Counted from the first letter of the stretch, positions 28,603 to 39,288 are shown. The stretch: DNA of 64,000 nucleotides from Gilvimarinus agarilyticus (GCF_000832015.1 NZ_JXCJ01000001.1:2995975-3059974), one strand, 5' to 3'. The notes: a model not told the origin generated them from the letters alone. Made by a program: numbers and translations.

Positions 28603-29253
28603 ATGACCCAAGTTCCCCCCCCGCTCACTGTTCCGTTGGCGTATCAGGATGATGCCTTTATCGTCGCCAATAAACCGCCGGGATTACTCACAGTGCCGGG
28701 CCGCGGGCCCGACAAACAAGACTGCCTGATCAACCGACTGCTGGTAAGTCACCCCAACAGTCGTGTGGTTCACCGGTTGGATCAGCCCACCTCCGGGTTG
28801 GTGATTGTGCCGCAAAGCTACGAAGCGCTGCGCCACATTGGCCGCCAGTTTGAAACCCGAACCGTCAGCAAGCGTTATATCGCCGTGGTGGCTGGGCTGG
28901 TCGAGCAAGATGAGGGGTCGGTCGAGCTGCCATTGATATGTGATTGGCCCAACCGCCCGCGGCAAATGGTGGACTGGGACAACGGCAAAGCGGCTTTAAC
29001 CCATTACCGTGTGCTGCGCCGCGATGAAACAAACCAGCAAAGCCGCGTCGCGCTAACCCCGGTAACCGGTCGCTCGCATCAATTGCGGGTGCATATGCGT
29101 GAGCTGGGCCACCCTATACTTGGCGATACCTTGTACGCGCCCGAGCCCGTTATTGCTGCCAGCGAGCGGCTGTTGCTGCACGCGGAATACATAGAGTTTA
29201 CGCACCCCCACAGCGACGAGCCTGTGGTTATTGAGTCACCGGCGGGTTTTTAG
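28603..29253 (+). CDS. rluA: RluA family rRNA/tRNA pseudouridine synthase
   Basis: 216 aa from the ATG at 28603 (an in-frame TTG lies at 28588). The catalytic Asp60 is in HRLDQPTSG. PLICDWPNRPRQ and TGRSHQLRVHMRELGHPILGD match RluA, which modifies 23S rRNA U746 and tRNA U32. It runs opposite to its neighbours holB and tmk. Confidence 0.92.
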   Translation: MTQVPPPLTVPLAYQDDAFIVANKPPGLLTVPGRGPDKQDCLINRLLVSHPNSRVVHRLDQPTSGLVIVPQSYEALRHIGRQFETRTVSKRYIAVVAGLVEQDEGSVELPLICDWPNRPRQMVDWDNGKAALTHYRVLRRDETNQQSRVALTPVTGRSHQLRVHMRELGHPILGDTLYAPEPVIAASERLLLHAEYIEFTHPHSDEPVVIESPAGF

Positions 29254-29293
29254 CGCGCGAAACGCAAATCGGCCGTGGGCTGTGCCTTTAACC

Positions 29294-30311
<1,018 letters not shown>

Positions 30312-30806
30312 ATGATTACCCTGCACACCAACTACGGCGATATCACTTTAGAGCTGGATTTTGACAACGCGCCCAAAAGCGCCGCCAACTTTAAGCAATA
30401 CGCCGAAGACGGCTTTTACAATGGCACCATTTTTCACCGCGTTATCGACGGTTTTATGGTCCAGGGTGGCGGCATGGATGAAAACATGGAGCAAAAAGAA
30501 ACCCGTGCTCCTATTGAGAACGAAGCCGACAATGGCCTGAAAAACCTGGCCGGCACCGTGGCCATGGCGCGCACCAACGATCCACACAGCGCCAGCTCAC
30601 AGTTTTTTATCAATGTGCAAGACAACGACTTTTTGAACCACTCGGGCAAAAATGCTCAGGGTTGGGGCTACTGCGTATTCGCAAAAGTCACCGACGGCAT
30701 GGACGTGGTCAATAAAATCCGCACCGTTAAAACCGGTAGCAAAGGCTTCCATCAAGACGTACCGGTTGACACCATCGTGATCGAAAACGTCACCGTAAAC
30801 GGCTAG
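30312..30806 (+). CDS. ppiB: peptidyl-prolyl cis-trans isomerase B (cyclophilin)
   Basis: A 164-aa cytoplasmic cyclophilin without signal peptide. [13 protein letters not shown] and [17 protein letters not shown] contain the active-site Arg, Phe, Met and Gln residues. It catalyses proline isomerisation in folding proteins. lpxH starts 2 bases after its stop, a conserved order in gammaproteobacteria. Confidence 0.96.
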   Translation: MITLHTNYGDITLELDFDNAPKSAANFKQYAEDGFYNGTIFHRVIDGFMVQGGGMDENMEQKETRAPIENEADNGLKNLAGTVAMARTNDPHSASSQFFINVQDNDFLNHSGKNAQGWGYCVFAKVTDGMDVVNKIRTVKTGSKGFHQDVPVDTIVIENVTVNG

Positions 30807-30808
30807 AT

Positions 30809-31537
30809 ATGACCACACTGTTCATATCAGACCTGCACCTGCACGCGGCCGAACCGGCGGCTGTGCAGGCGTTTTATGCCTTCTTAGCGGGCCGGGCACG
30901 CAGCGCCCAAGCGCTGTATATACTCGGTGATTTTTTTGATGCCTGGATTGGTGATGACGATGATGCACCCTTGGGGCACGAGGTGGCAGCCAAATTGCGC
31001 GAGCTGGCCGATACCGGGGTAGACATTTATTTAATGCCGGGCAACCGTGACTTTGTATTGGGTCACGACTTTGCAAACCGAGCCGGCGGCACCATGCTAC
31101 CCGACCCGACCGTCATCGAGCTGTACGGTAAAACCACGGTGTTACTCCATGGCGATAGCCTGTGTACCCGTGATGAGCCCTACATGGCGCTGCGAGCGCA
31201 GCTGCGCTCGCCCGAGTGGCAGGCACAAGCGCTGGCTCAGCCACTGCAAGTGCGCCGGGCCATGGCCGAGCAACTGCGCGCTAAAAGCAAAACCATGAAC
31301 AGCTCCAAACCCGAAGACATCATGGACGTGACCCCCGAGGCAGTCGTGGAAGTACTGCGCGAGCACAGTGCCAGCTTAATGATTCACGGCCACACTCATC
31401 GCCCCGAGCGTCACCCGTTAACCGTTGATGGCGTAGCCGCCGAGCGAATAGTACTGGGAGACTGGCACGACAATGCCTGGTGCCTGGTGGCGGATGAGAC
31501 ATCGCTGACGCTTGAACATTGGCCAATTAACGCTTAG
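30809..31537 (+). CDS. lpxH: UDP-2,3-diacylglucosamine diphosphatase
   Basis: A 242-aa metallophosphoesterase of lipid A synthesis that makes lipid X from UDP-2,3-diacylglucosamine. Motifs: FISDLHL, GDFFDAWIGDDD, PGNRDF, LLHGDSLC and IHGHTHRPERH. It is translationally linked to ppiB (2-bp gap). Confidence 0.95.
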   Translation: MTTLFISDLHLHAAEPAAVQAFYAFLAGRARSAQALYILGDFFDAWIGDDDDAPLGHEVAAKLRELADTGVDIYLMPGNRDFVLGHDFANRAGGTMLPDPTVIELYGKTTVLLHGDSLCTRDEPYMALRAQLRSPEWQAQALAQPLQVRRAMAEQLRAKSKTMNSSKPEDIMDVTPEAVVEVLREHSASLMIHGHTHRPERHPLTVDGVAAERIVLGDWHDNAWCLVADETSLTLEHWPINA

Positions 31538-31557
31538 CGCCGTTAGCCGCACACGAT

Positions 31558-31594
31558 AAATCCCCAAACGTAGATTACGCTTGGGGATTTTTTT
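31558..31594 (+). terminator. Rho-independent terminator of lpxH
   Basis: A 10-bp stem (AAATCCCCAA with TTGGGGATTT) with a 13-nt loop followed by a run of seven T. It overlaps the 3' end of the convergent patatin gene. Confidence 0.85.
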
Positions 31595-32738
31595 GTTGGT
31601 TAAAAAAAGCCTGTACGTTGCCTGACTCCCACATCGTGTCCTGATACCCCAGCTCCATAAGCTCGGAGATAAAAGGGTTGGCAAACAACAGGTAGCTGGC
31701 CGCCGTCGCCCCACCACTTTTGGTAGTGGCACCAATGGCACGTAAAAAGAAACGCACACTGCGCGGCAGGTAACGCACCTTGCGCCCGGCAATGGCATCG
31801 ACGCCTTTGCTGGGCGAGATAATCATATTGCTCACCGGCTTTAAGCCAAGGTTTTCGGCCGCGCGCACATCGGGCGGAATCAACTCCAGCAAGCGGTTTA
31901 AACGCTCCATGTGCTCTATATCATTCTCCAGCGCATCAATAAACGCGCTGTTCAACAAGTGCCCCACAATTTGTCCCATAGAGGGCGAATGGCGCACAGG
32001 CATCACCGCTTTGTTGGCACCACGGCTGGGATGGCGGTTGCCACTAACACCGATCACAAACAGCGCCTCGGCGCCCAAGTGCAACGCCGGACTGATAGGC
32101 GCCAACTGCCGCAAGGCTCCATCGCCATAATACTCCTGGGCAATACGCACGGTGGGAAAGATGGTAGGAATCGCCGACGAGGCGAGCAAGTGCTCCAGGT
32201 GAATATCGGTAGGTACGCCGGCGCGACGAAAGCGCTTCCAGCCCTCTAGTTGGTCGTGGCCCTGGAAAAAGCTAACCGAGCGCCCCGAGCTATAGCCCAT
32301 CGCGGTAATCGATACGGCGTGCAGTTTTTTTGATTCGATGTTACGGGCGATATTGGCAAACTCTATCTTACGGGCCAATAAATCCCACAAGGGGGAATTA
32401 TCCAGCAAGCTCAATGGCCGTTTGCGCCCAATACCCTCGTTAAACAGCGATAAAAATATCCGGCCAAACCCTCGCCCAAAATCCGACCAACCGTGGCGGT
32501 ACACATCGCCAATCGACAAACCGCGCCAAATATCGGCAAGCTCCGTCACCGATTCGCGAAAATTGCCCGGGTGGGCGGCCAGCGCAATGGCATTAATGGC
32601 GCCGGCCGACGTGCCACAAATAACCGGAAAAGGATTTTCAATATCGGCCGGCAAGATTTCGGCCAACGCCTGTAAAACGCCTACCTGATACGCCGCCCGC
32701 GCACCGCCACCCGATAAAATAAGCGCGGTGCGACTCAT
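31575..32738 (-). CDS. patatin-like phospholipase
   Basis: 387 aa. The oxyanion loop GGGARAAYQ, the nucleophile motif GTSAG (Ser), and DGALRQLAP (Asp of the Ser-Asp dyad) are seen. No signal peptide, so it is probably an intracellular lipid acyl hydrolase; virulence-type patatins cannot be excluded. AAGG lies 9 nt before the ATG. The last codons overlap the lpxH terminator. Confidence 0.9.
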   Translation of the reverse strand: MSRTALILSGGGARAAYQVGVLQALAEILPADIENPFPVICGTSAGAINAIALAAHPGNFRESVTELADIWRGLSIGDVYRHGWSDFGRGFGRIFLSLFNEGIGRKRPLSLLDNSPLWDLLARKIEFANIARNIESKKLHAVSITAMGYSSGRSVSFFQGHDQLEGWKRFRRAGVPTDIHLEHLLASSAIPTIFPTVRIAQEYYGDGALRQLAPISPALHLGAEALFVIGVSGNRHPSRGANKAVMPVRHSPSMGQIVGHLLNSAFIDALENDIEHMERLNRLLELIPPDVRAAENLGLKPVSNMIISPSKGVDAIAGRKVRYLPRSVRFFLRAIGATTKSGGATAASYLLFANPFISELMELGYQDTMWESGNVQAFFNQQKNPQA

Positions 32739-32851
32739 AGCAAAGAAACCTTATCAACCCAAACCTTCAAGCCATTACAGCCACATAAATAATATTGGTT
32801 TACTTCCATCGTTGTTACGTTAAGGTCCGTATAGGGTTGGGTAGGTAAGGG

Positions 32852-34453
32852 TTATTTCAGCTCGCGACGCAGCACTTTACCCACATTGGTTTTAGGCAGC
32901 TCATCGCGAAACTCCACCGAGCTGGGCACTTTATAAGCCGTTAACGATTGCCGCGCAAACTCACGCACTTCTTTTTCGCTGAGCGAGGGGTTGGTGCTAA
33001 CCACAAAGGCTTTCACCAGCTCGCCGCTCTCTTCATCGGCAACACCCACAACGGCCGCCTCGACAATATCCGGGTGCTCGGCCAGCGCGTCCTCTACCTC
33101 GTTGGGGAAGACTTTAAAACCCGAGACGTTAATCATATCTTTTTTACGATCAACTATTTTTACGTAGCCGTCAGCGTCGATGGTGGCAATATCACCGGTT
33201 TTCAACCAACCGTCCGAGTCGATCGACTCACGGGTTGCGTCGTCACGGTTCCAATAGCCTTTCATTACTTGCGGGCCTTTGACGCATAGCTCACCGGCCT
33301 CACCCAGCGCTAAATCGGCGCCGGTTTCGTCGATGACCTTAACCGCAGTTTCAGGTACTGGCAGGCCCACGGTGCCCAAACGAATACCATAGCGCGGGTT
33401 GATACAGACTACCGGCGAGGTTTCGGTTAAGCCGTAACCTTCGCACACCGGCGTACCGGTCACCTCCTCCCATTGTTTCGCCGCGTGATGCGTTAACGCC
33501 ATACCGCCCGACGAAGATAAGCGCATATGACTAAAATCCAGCGCGCGAAAATCGTCGTTGCGGCACAGCGCATTAAACAGGGTGTTAAGCCCCACAAAAC
33601 AGGTAAAAGGCACACCCTTTAATGCTTTGGCAAAGCCCGGAATATCTCGCGGATTGGGAATCAACAGGTTCTCATTACCAAGCGAGAAAGCGCACATGCA
33701 GTGAATGGTATAAGCGTAAATATGGTACAGCGGTAACGGCGCAACAAAGATGTCTTGATTTTGCCGAAACACATCGCCCATTTGCTGGTTTACCTGCAGC
33801 ATATTGGCCACAAGATTACGGTGAGTCAGCATCGCACCCTTGGCGACCCCAGTGGTGCCACCTGTGTACTGTAAAACCGCCACATCGTCGGGGCTCGCCT
33901 GGTGAGGCGTTAGCTCCGCCGAGCCGGCTTTAATAACTGACTTAAACGAGCAGCTGTTCGTAAAATTAAATGGCGGTACCATTTTTTTGATGTATTTCAC
34001 CACCGAGTTGATCAGTAGCGATTTTAGCGGCGGGTGCAAATCGGCAAGCTCTGTCACAATCACTTGCTCAACGCCAGTTTCGGGCACCACTTCGGTGGCG
34101 GCACCGGCGACATTAGCCAACACCACCAATGCTTTAGCGCCCGAGTCATTCAACTGGTGTTTAAGCTCTGAGGCGGTGTACAGCGGGTTGGTATTGACCA
34201 CTATCATGCCCGCGCGCAACGCACCAAACACCGCGACGGGGTATTGCAGCACATTGGGCAGTTGTACGGCGATTCGATCGCCGGGCTTTAAATTGGTGTT
34301 GTGTTGTAAATAAGCTGCAAACCGCCCCGATAAATTATCAATATCGCGAAAGGTTAAGGTATGGCCCAAGCAGGTAAATGCCGGGCTGTCGGCAAACTGA
34401 CTGCAGGTTTCGGTAAATACCTCCACCACTGTGCGATTACACTCTAATGTCAT
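32852..34453 (-). CDS. fadD: long-chain acyl-CoA synthetase (FadD-like)
   Basis: A 533-aa AMP-forming acyl-CoA ligase that activates fatty acids for beta-oxidation. AMP-binding motif YTGGTTGVAKGAMLTHRN, then GYGLTETSPV, LKTGDIATIDADGY and DRKKDMINVSGFKVFPNEVE. It is slightly shorter than E. coli FadD (561). GAGG 4-5 nt upstream supports the ATG. A palindrome lies 25-46 bp upstream. Confidence 0.9.
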   Translation of the reverse strand: MTLECNRTVVEVFTETCSQFADSPAFTCLGHTLTFRDIDNLSGRFAAYLQHNTNLKPGDRIAVQLPNVLQYPVAVFGALRAGMIVVNTNPLYTASELKHQLNDSGAKALVVLANVAGAATEVVPETGVEQVIVTELADLHPPLKSLLINSVVKYIKKMVPPFNFTNSCSFKSVIKAGSAELTPHQASPDDVAVLQYTGGTTGVAKGAMLTHRNLVANMLQVNQQMGDVFRQNQDIFVAPLPLYHIYAYTIHCMCAFSLGNENLLIPNPRDIPGFAKALKGVPFTCFVGLNTLFNALCRNDDFRALDFSHMRLSSSGGMALTHHAAKQWEEVTGTPVCEGYGLTETSPVVCINPRYGIRLGTVGLPVPETAVKVIDETGADLALGEAGELCVKGPQVMKGYWNRDDATRESIDSDGWLKTGDIATIDADGYVKIVDRKKDMINVSGFKVFPNEVEDALAEHPDIVEAAVVGVADEESGELVKAFVVSTNPSLSEKEVREFARQSLTAYKVPSSVEFRDELPKTNVGKVLRRELK

Positions 34454-34477
34454 ACCGCCTCACTCCCAGTTATTGTT

Positions 34478-34499
34478 ATCGGGTTTGATCATACCCGAT
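34478..34499. promoter_or_regulatory. palindrome upstream of fadD
   Basis: ATCGGGT, 8 bases, ACCCGAT: a perfect 7-bp inverted repeat between the nudix stop and the fadD start. It could be an operator or an attenuator. It does not match the FadR consensus and has no T-run. Confidence 0.4.
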
Positions 34500-34528
34500 G
34501 AATCATCCTGATTATAGACCACGTCGCT

Positions 34529-35104
34529 TTACCGGCGCGCCCCTAAAAACACACTTGCCACTTCAGTTGCCAACAGTGCGGTCAACCCCCAAATATCGTA
34601 GCCGTCATAACGATAGGCGGGTATTTGATAGCGTACTCCCTGACGCTCGATGGTATCAAATCTATCGGCCCCGGCCGGCTGAAAAAGCGTAATTGGCGCG
34701 GTAAAAATCGCACTTAGCTCTGCAGGGTCCGGAATTAATGCCGCCCCTGGCGCAATTTGCGCCACCACAGCACTTACCCGAACCCCCGCCCGGGTATAGC
34801 GCGCAGGCAGCGCGCCTAGCAAGGCGGCCCTGTCGGGGCTTAAATGGGTTTCTTCTTGGGCTTCACGCAAGGCAGTGGCAATGAGATCTGTGTCGCCGGG
34901 CTCAAATTTGCCACCGGGAAAAGCCACCTCAGAGGGGTGTTGCAGCATATGTGCAGCACGCTTGGTTAAAATCACCTCCACCGTGCCGGCCCGCTCGATT
35001 AAGCCGATAAGCACTGCCGCCTCACCCGCTCGCGGTTGCTGCTGGCGCAACGTGTCGATGGGGTGTAATTGCCGCGTTAGCCGACCCCAGCCGGCATTAA
35101 ACAT
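34529..35104 (-). CDS. Nudix hydrolase, CoA pyrophosphatase type (NudL/YeaB)
   Basis: 191 aa from the ATG at 35104. The Nudix box reads GGKFEPGD followed by REAQEET, and the preceding SEVAFPGGK fits the CoA pyrophosphatase subgroup, which cleaves CoA and its derivatives. The start overlaps the YqfO-like stop by 8 bp, so translation is probably coupled. A longer frame to 35140 would add 12 residues. Confidence 0.85.
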   Translation of the reverse strand: MFNAGWGRLTRQLHPIDTLRQQQPRAGEAAVLIGLIERAGTVEVILTKRAAHMLQHPSEVAFPGGKFEPGDTDLIATALREAQEETHLSPDRAALLGALPARYTRAGVRVSAVVAQIAPGAALIPDPAELSAIFTAPITLFQPAGADRFDTIERQGVRYQIPAYRYDGYDIWGLTALLATEVASVFLGARR

Positions 35105-35408
35105 CGGCCAGTGGCCAGATATCGTAGGCAGGTTCTTCAAAGGGATGAGCGTCGATTAACGCTTGCTTGGCCGCGCGAATGTGCTCTGCAGTACACACCA
35201 GTTCGACGCGCCACTCAGGGTCACGGCTAAGTTGATTCTGCTGGCCACTAAAAGGCTGGCTGCCGGCGAGAGGGCGAAACTGCCCCTCCCCCAGCACTTG
35301 CCAGCAACATTGGTCATAATCGCCAATCTTGCCGGCACCGGCGGCGAACACTGCCTGCTTTACCGGCTCCAGGTGAGAGTCAGGTACAAAAAACACAAGC
35401 TTGTACAT
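35097..35408 (-). CDS. YqfO-like (NIF3 C-terminal domain) protein
   Basis: 103 aa with YKLVFFVPDSHLEPVK and HPFEEPAYDIWPL, as in the PII-like insert domain of NIF3/YqfO proteins, here as a stand-alone gene. The function is unknown. The second ATG (35408) is chosen: GGAG lies 6 nt upstream of it and touches the first ATG. A hexanucleotide tandem repeat lies immediately upstream. Confidence 0.85.
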   Translation of the reverse strand: MYKLVFFVPDSHLEPVKQAVFAAGAGKIGDYDQCCWQVLGEGQFRPLAGSQPFSGQQNQLSRDPEWRVELVCTAEHIRAAKQALIDAHPFEEPAYDIWPLADV

Positions 35409-35419
35409 GGGCATCTCCG

Positions 35420-35461
35420 GGGTACGGGTACGGGTACGGGTACGGGTACGGGTACGGGTAC
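35420..35461. repeat. (GGGTAC)7 hexanucleotide tandem repeat
   Basis: Seven exact copies in 42 bp, 12 bp upstream of the YqfO-like start. It is in the leader of the YqfO-nudix unit, just upstream of the ribosome site. Confidence 0.97.
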
Positions 35462-35527
35462 GAAAATAATACCGGATTTAATCCGTCAAACGCTATCTTT
35501 CTCCGTTAACCGTCCCCCGTGCTCCGT

Positions 35528-36700
35528 TCAGATTACGCGCACCGAGATAACATGCTCCACGGCTTTAATCGCCGCCACCACGTCATCGGCCGGAGCTTGC
35601 TCGACATCGATAATGTTGTAGGCAATATCACCACGGCTTTTGTTTACCATATCCACCACGTTGACGTTATTGTCCGCCAAGGCAGACAACACATGCCCCA
35701 GCACACCGGATACATTATCGTTACAAAAGGTAATACGCGCCCCTTGGCCGGTGCGATCCATTTGCACGGTGGGAAAGTTTACCGAGTTTTTAATGTTGCC
35801 ATTTTCAAGGTAATCCATCAGCTGATCGGCGCCCATAATGGCGCAGTTTTCTTCCGCTTCTGCGGTACTGGCGCCGATGTGCGGCATGGCGTATACGTCA
35901 TCGCGCCCCAGTAGGATCGGCTCGGGAAAGTCACAGATGTACATACGCAAACGCTTGGCGTCTAAGCTCTGCACCACGGCGGCGGCATCGACGATGGCCT
36001 CGCGGGCAAAGTTAAGCAGCACTGCGCCCTCTTTAACCGACTTAATCGACTCTTCGTTGATCAGGTGGTGAGTGGCCTCAATCGCCGGCACATGCAGGGT
36101 AATGTAATCCGAGCGGGCCAGCAGCGACTGCAAATTTTCAGCACGCGCCACTTGGCTAGGCAGGCGCCAGGCAGCCTCAACCGACAGGGCCGGATCGTAA
36201 CCAATGACGTTCATACCCAGTGCCAACGCGGTATCGGCTATCAACGAGCCGATCGCCCCTAAACCCACGATACCCAGCGTTTTACCGGTAAGCTCGCTGC
36301 CGGCAAAGGTGGACTTTTGTTTTTCCATTAACGCGCTCATCTCGGCCGCGTCGGTCATGTCAGTGAGTGACTGAGCCCAGTTCATGCCGGGGATAATGCC
36401 CCGCGAACCCAGTAGCATACCGGCGATCACCAGCTCTTTTACGGCGTTGGCGTTGGCGCCGGGTGCGTTAAATACCACCACACCTTTTTTTGTGTAATCG
36501 GCCACTGGCACATTATTGGTACCGGCTCCGGCACGGGCGACAGCTTTAACAGATTCAGGCAGCGCTTCGTCGTGGAGCTTATGGCTGCGCAAAATATAGC
36601 CATCGGGGGCGTTAATGTCGCTGGCCACTTCGTACTTACTGCGGTCAAAGCGATCCAGGCCTTTTACAGAGATTTTGTTATAGGTTTTGATCTTGTACAT
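35528..36700 (-). CDS. serA: D-3-phosphoglycerate dehydrogenase, short ACT form
   Basis: About 390 aa. The Rossmann loop is LGIVGLGAIGS; RAGAGTNNVP is in the substrate domain and MPHIGASTAEAEENC contains the catalytic His. The C-terminus NDNVSGVLGHVLSALADNNVNV is an ACT domain for serine feedback. It converts 3-phosphoglycerate to phosphohydroxypyruvate, the first step of serine synthesis. ATG at 36700 is used, with GGAT upstream. Downstream of serC in one unit (gap 85 bp). Confidence 0.93.
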   Translation of the reverse strand: MYKIKTYNKISVKGLDRFDRSKYEVASDINAPDGYILRSHKLHDEALPESVKAVARAGAGTNNVPVADYTKKGVVVFNAPGANANAVKELVIAGMLLGSRGIIPGMNWAQSLTDMTDAAEMSALMEKQKSTFAGSELTGKTLGIVGLGAIGSLIADTALALGMNVIGYDPALSVEAAWRLPSQVARAENLQSLLARSDYITLHVPAIEATHHLINEESIKSVKEGAVLLNFAREAIVDAAAVVQSLDAKRLRMYICDFPEPILLGRDDVYAMPHIGASTAEAEENCAIMGADQLMDYLENGNIKNSVNFPTVQMDRTGQGARITFCNDNVSGVLGHVLSALADNNVNVVDMVNKSRGDIAYNIIDVEQAPADDVVAAIKAVEHVISVRVI

Positions 36701-36785
36701 GAGCGTATCCAATGTCTAAAGGTGAGACATTCAAGGCGCGGTATCGTACCGCGCCTGCGAGGTTTTAATCGATCTAAGCGGCGGA

Positions 36786-37904
36786 TTAAGCGCTGGTGAC
36801 TTGCTTATAGCCCCACTCGAGCCAAGGCATTAATGCCTCAAGGTCGGCCGCCTCGACGGTGGCACCACACCAGATACGAAGCCCCGGAGGAGCATCGCGG
36901 TAAGCCCCGATATCATAGGCAACGCCTTCGCTATCGAGCAGCTTAACCAGTGCCTTCACCTGCTCTTCACTGGCATCTAGGGTAAAGCACACACTGGTGT
37001 TGGAGCGTGTGGCTTTATCTTTGGCTAAAAATTCGATCCATTCGTTCTCGGCGACAAACTTTTCCAGCACCGCCAAGTTAGCTTCACTGCGGGCAATGGC
37101 CGCTGTGGTGCCGCCAATCGACTCAACCCAATCCAAGGCATCCAGGTAGTCAGCCACACACAGCATAGAAGGCGTATTAATCGTCGCGCCTTCGAATATC
37201 CCCTCGATCAACTTGCCGCCTTTGGTCATACGGAACAACTTAGGCAGCGGCCAAGGTGGGGTGTAAGTCTCCAGGCGCTCAACGGCGCGGGGGCCTAAAA
37301 TCAGCACCCCGTGGGCACCTTCGCCGCCCAGCACTTTCTGCCAGCTGAACGTAATGACATCGAGCTTTTCCCAGGGCAGCTCCATCGCAAATACCGCTGA
37401 AGTCGCGTCGCAAATCGTTAAGCCCTGGCGGTCATCGGCAATCCAATCACCATTGGGAACTTTCACGCCCGAGGTCGTACCGTTCCAGGTGAAAATTACA
37501 TCGTGATCAAAGTTAGGTTTATTCAGGTCTGGCAGCTCGCCGTAATCGGCTTCAAGCGCGGTGACATTTTCAAGCTTAAGCTGCTTGGTAACGTCCGTTA
37601 GCCAACCTTTACCAAAAGACTCCCACTGCATCACATCCACCGGGCGTTGGCCCAGCATCGACCACATGGCCATTTCAACCGCGCCGGTATCGGAGCCGGC
37701 AACAATGCCTACCCGATAACCTTCTGGTAGGCCGAGCAACTTCGCGGTTTGCTCGCAGGCGCGACCCAGCGCCGCCTTACCCAGGCCTGAGCGATGTGAG
37801 CGGCCAAGCGTGGCGAGATCCAGCTGATTAACGTCGTAGCCCGGGCGCTTGCTGCAGGGGCCAGATGAGAAGTTAGGGTTTTGCGGTTTCACCGATGGTT
37901 GCAT
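36786..37904 (-). CDS. serC: phosphoserine aminotransferase, alternative (SerC_2) type
   Basis: 372 aa. The PLP lysine is in [17 protein letters not shown]; the start [14 protein letters not shown] and RSHRSGLGK match the phosphoserine transaminase subgroup known from Alphaproteobacteria and Methanosarcina rather than E. coli SerC. It makes phosphoserine from phosphohydroxypyruvate, the step after SerA. GAGGAT precedes the ATG. Confidence 0.9.
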   Translation of the reverse strand: MQPSVKPQNPNFSSGPCSKRPGYDVNQLDLATLGRSHRSGLGKAALGRACEQTAKLLGLPEGYRVGIVAGSDTGAVEMAMWSMLGQRPVDVMQWESFGKGWLTDVTKQLKLENVTALEADYGELPDLNKPNFDHDVIFTWNGTTSGVKVPNGDWIADDRQGLTICDATSAVFAMELPWEKLDVITFSWQKVLGGEGAHGVLILGPRAVERLETYTPPWPLPKLFRMTKGGKLIEGIFEGATINTPSMLCVADYLDALDWVESIGGTTAAIARSEANLAVLEKFVAENEWIEFLAKDKATRSNTSVCFTLDASEEQVKALVKLLDSEGVAYDIGAYRDAPPGLRIWCGATVEAADLEALMPWLEWGYKQVTSA

Positions 37905-38217
37905 AGCAATCCTCTGAATCAGTCGGGATTAAAGGTGCACACCCACCTACGCGGACTCCTACTTGCAGGGCTCCCTTCATTCGCGGGCTCCCGTGGGGCA
38001 AAGTCACCTGGGCATGTGTATGAAAATTGGGCGCTGATTATGCCAGTTAGCGCCGATCTGGTCTACGGGTAGCGCTAGGGCAAATTGGATGACACAATCC
38101 CCAATAACGAGCTCACCCAAAACGACTTTCAGACACGTTAACAACCCCTCGTACGGCACGGGACTACCAGGTTATCGCACCGGTGAAGCACGGCGGCAAT
38201 TACGCTATAGTAGCCGC
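37905..38217. other. serC/rrtA divergent region, no gene seen
   Basis: 313 bases. An in-frame extension of the rhombosortase frame starts at 38089 but looks non-coding: it is basic and lacks a membrane or signal character. A promoter for each gene must lie here. Confidence 0.5.
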
Positions 38218-38817
38218 ATGTCACCGAGACTCCGCACCATCATTATTTTTATGCTTATTAGCGCCTTGACACTGGCGGGGCTTGCCGCTGCTGGTCAGAC
38301 GCTCAACCCGCTATTGCAATACCAGCGCAGCGCCATCGACCAATGGCAAGTATGGCGACTGTTTAGCGCCCACTTAGTACATCTAAACTTAATTCACGGG
38401 CTGCTCAATTTAGCCGGACTGTGGCTGATTATATTTTGGGTGGGGACCGAGCGCAGCCGTACCTCTTGGATGTTGGCTGGAGCGTTAATCGGCCTGAGTA
38501 TTTCTTTATCACTTTACATATGGCAGCCCAATATAAGCTATTACGTCGGCCTGTCGGGGGTATTGCACGGATTACTGGTATTTGGACTGGCGCCTCTGTG
38601 CGCGCAAAACCTACCCGCCGGCTGGGCGGGTATTATCGCGATTACCATTAAGCTGTGCTACGAACAGATTATCCCCGGCGGCAACAGTACCACCGAAGTG
38701 CTTATTGCCGGGCCGGTAGTATCCATCGCGCATATATACGGCGCCGTGAGCGGCGCCCTACTCGCGTTTATTTGGGCGTTGTTTAGCACACTGCGCTATC
38801 GCGCTAGCGACACTTAA
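38218..38817 (+). CDS. rrtA: rhombosortase (GlyGly-CTERM processing protease)
   Basis: 199 aa from the ATG at 38218. Six or so membrane segments of a rhomboid intramembrane protease. HLVHLNLIHGLLNLAG (N-terminal His/Asn), GLSGVLHGL (catalytic Ser) and AHIYGAVSGA (catalytic His) form the rhomboid catalytic set. Rhombosortases process proteins with a C-terminal GlyGly-CTERM tag for type II secretion. The length fits RrtA. Confidence 0.85.
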   Translation: MSPRLRTIIIFMLISALTLAGLAAAGQTLNPLLQYQRSAIDQWQVWRLFSAHLVHLNLIHGLLNLAGLWLIIFWVGTERSRTSWMLAGALIGLSISLSLYIWQPNISYYVGLSGVLHGLLVFGLAPLCAQNLPAGWAGIIAITIKLCYEQIIPGGNSTTEVLIAGPVVSIAHIYGAVSGALLAFIWALFSTLRYRASDT

Positions 38818-38826
38818 GCCGCGCCT

Positions 38827-39288
38827 TCAATCTCGCAACGGCTGTACCGCGCGCTCCCTAAACCAAAAGTTACAGGCCAATTTCTCGCCCCTGAGCACCG
38901 GCAAGCCGCCGTGCAAACTTTTTGGTTGGCGCACATTGGTACCCGGGTAACAATTGTAAAACACCAGCATCCGGCCACGCTTGGCGGGCACTTCTAGCCC
39001 TAACTCCGGAAACCCGGTAGCACCGCCCGCGCCAACATCATTTAAATACAGCAAACAGGTTACTAACCGCTGCCCCCCTTTAGCCATACAGCGCTCACCC
39101 CTCTCGGTCGCCGGATCCCAGGCATCAAAGTGAGCGGCATACTCTTGTGCTGGCCCATAGTGGATCATTTGTAACGACTCAGCGTTTGTTGATGCCGCGC
39201 GCGATAAATGGGCGAATACTGCGCGATAAATTGCCATCTTCATATGTAACGCACAGCGAAACGGAATTTCGCTGTGTGTTTTTGTCAT
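38827..39288 (-). pseudogene. 2OG-Fe(II) oxygenase (P4H-like), N-terminus lost at the prophage end
   Basis: About 153 codons. Host-type sequence from AIYRAVFAHLSR on contains HFDAWDP (His-x-Asp iron ligands), then SLHGGLPVLRGEKLACNFWFRE (distal His and the 2OG-binding Lys). P4H-type enzymes normally have a substantial additional N-terminal region, which is missing. The first ~15 codons are prophage-end sequence, and its ATG overlaps the TGA of the last phage gene (ATGA). The interruption is the likely insertion site. Confidence 0.65.
39253..39282 (+). terminator. hairpin at the prophage end
   Basis: CACAGCGAAA with TTTCGCTGTG is a perfect 10-bp inverted repeat, followed on the plus strand by TGTTTTTG. 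It could terminate host transcription entering the phage from the plus side, or be part of the transposase-binding end. Confidence 0.5.

Noticed and set aside
35163..35621. plus-strand frame with a Gly-Thr repeat
   Set aside because: The repeat is the translation of the hexanucleotide tract; it lies antisense to the YqfO-like gene.
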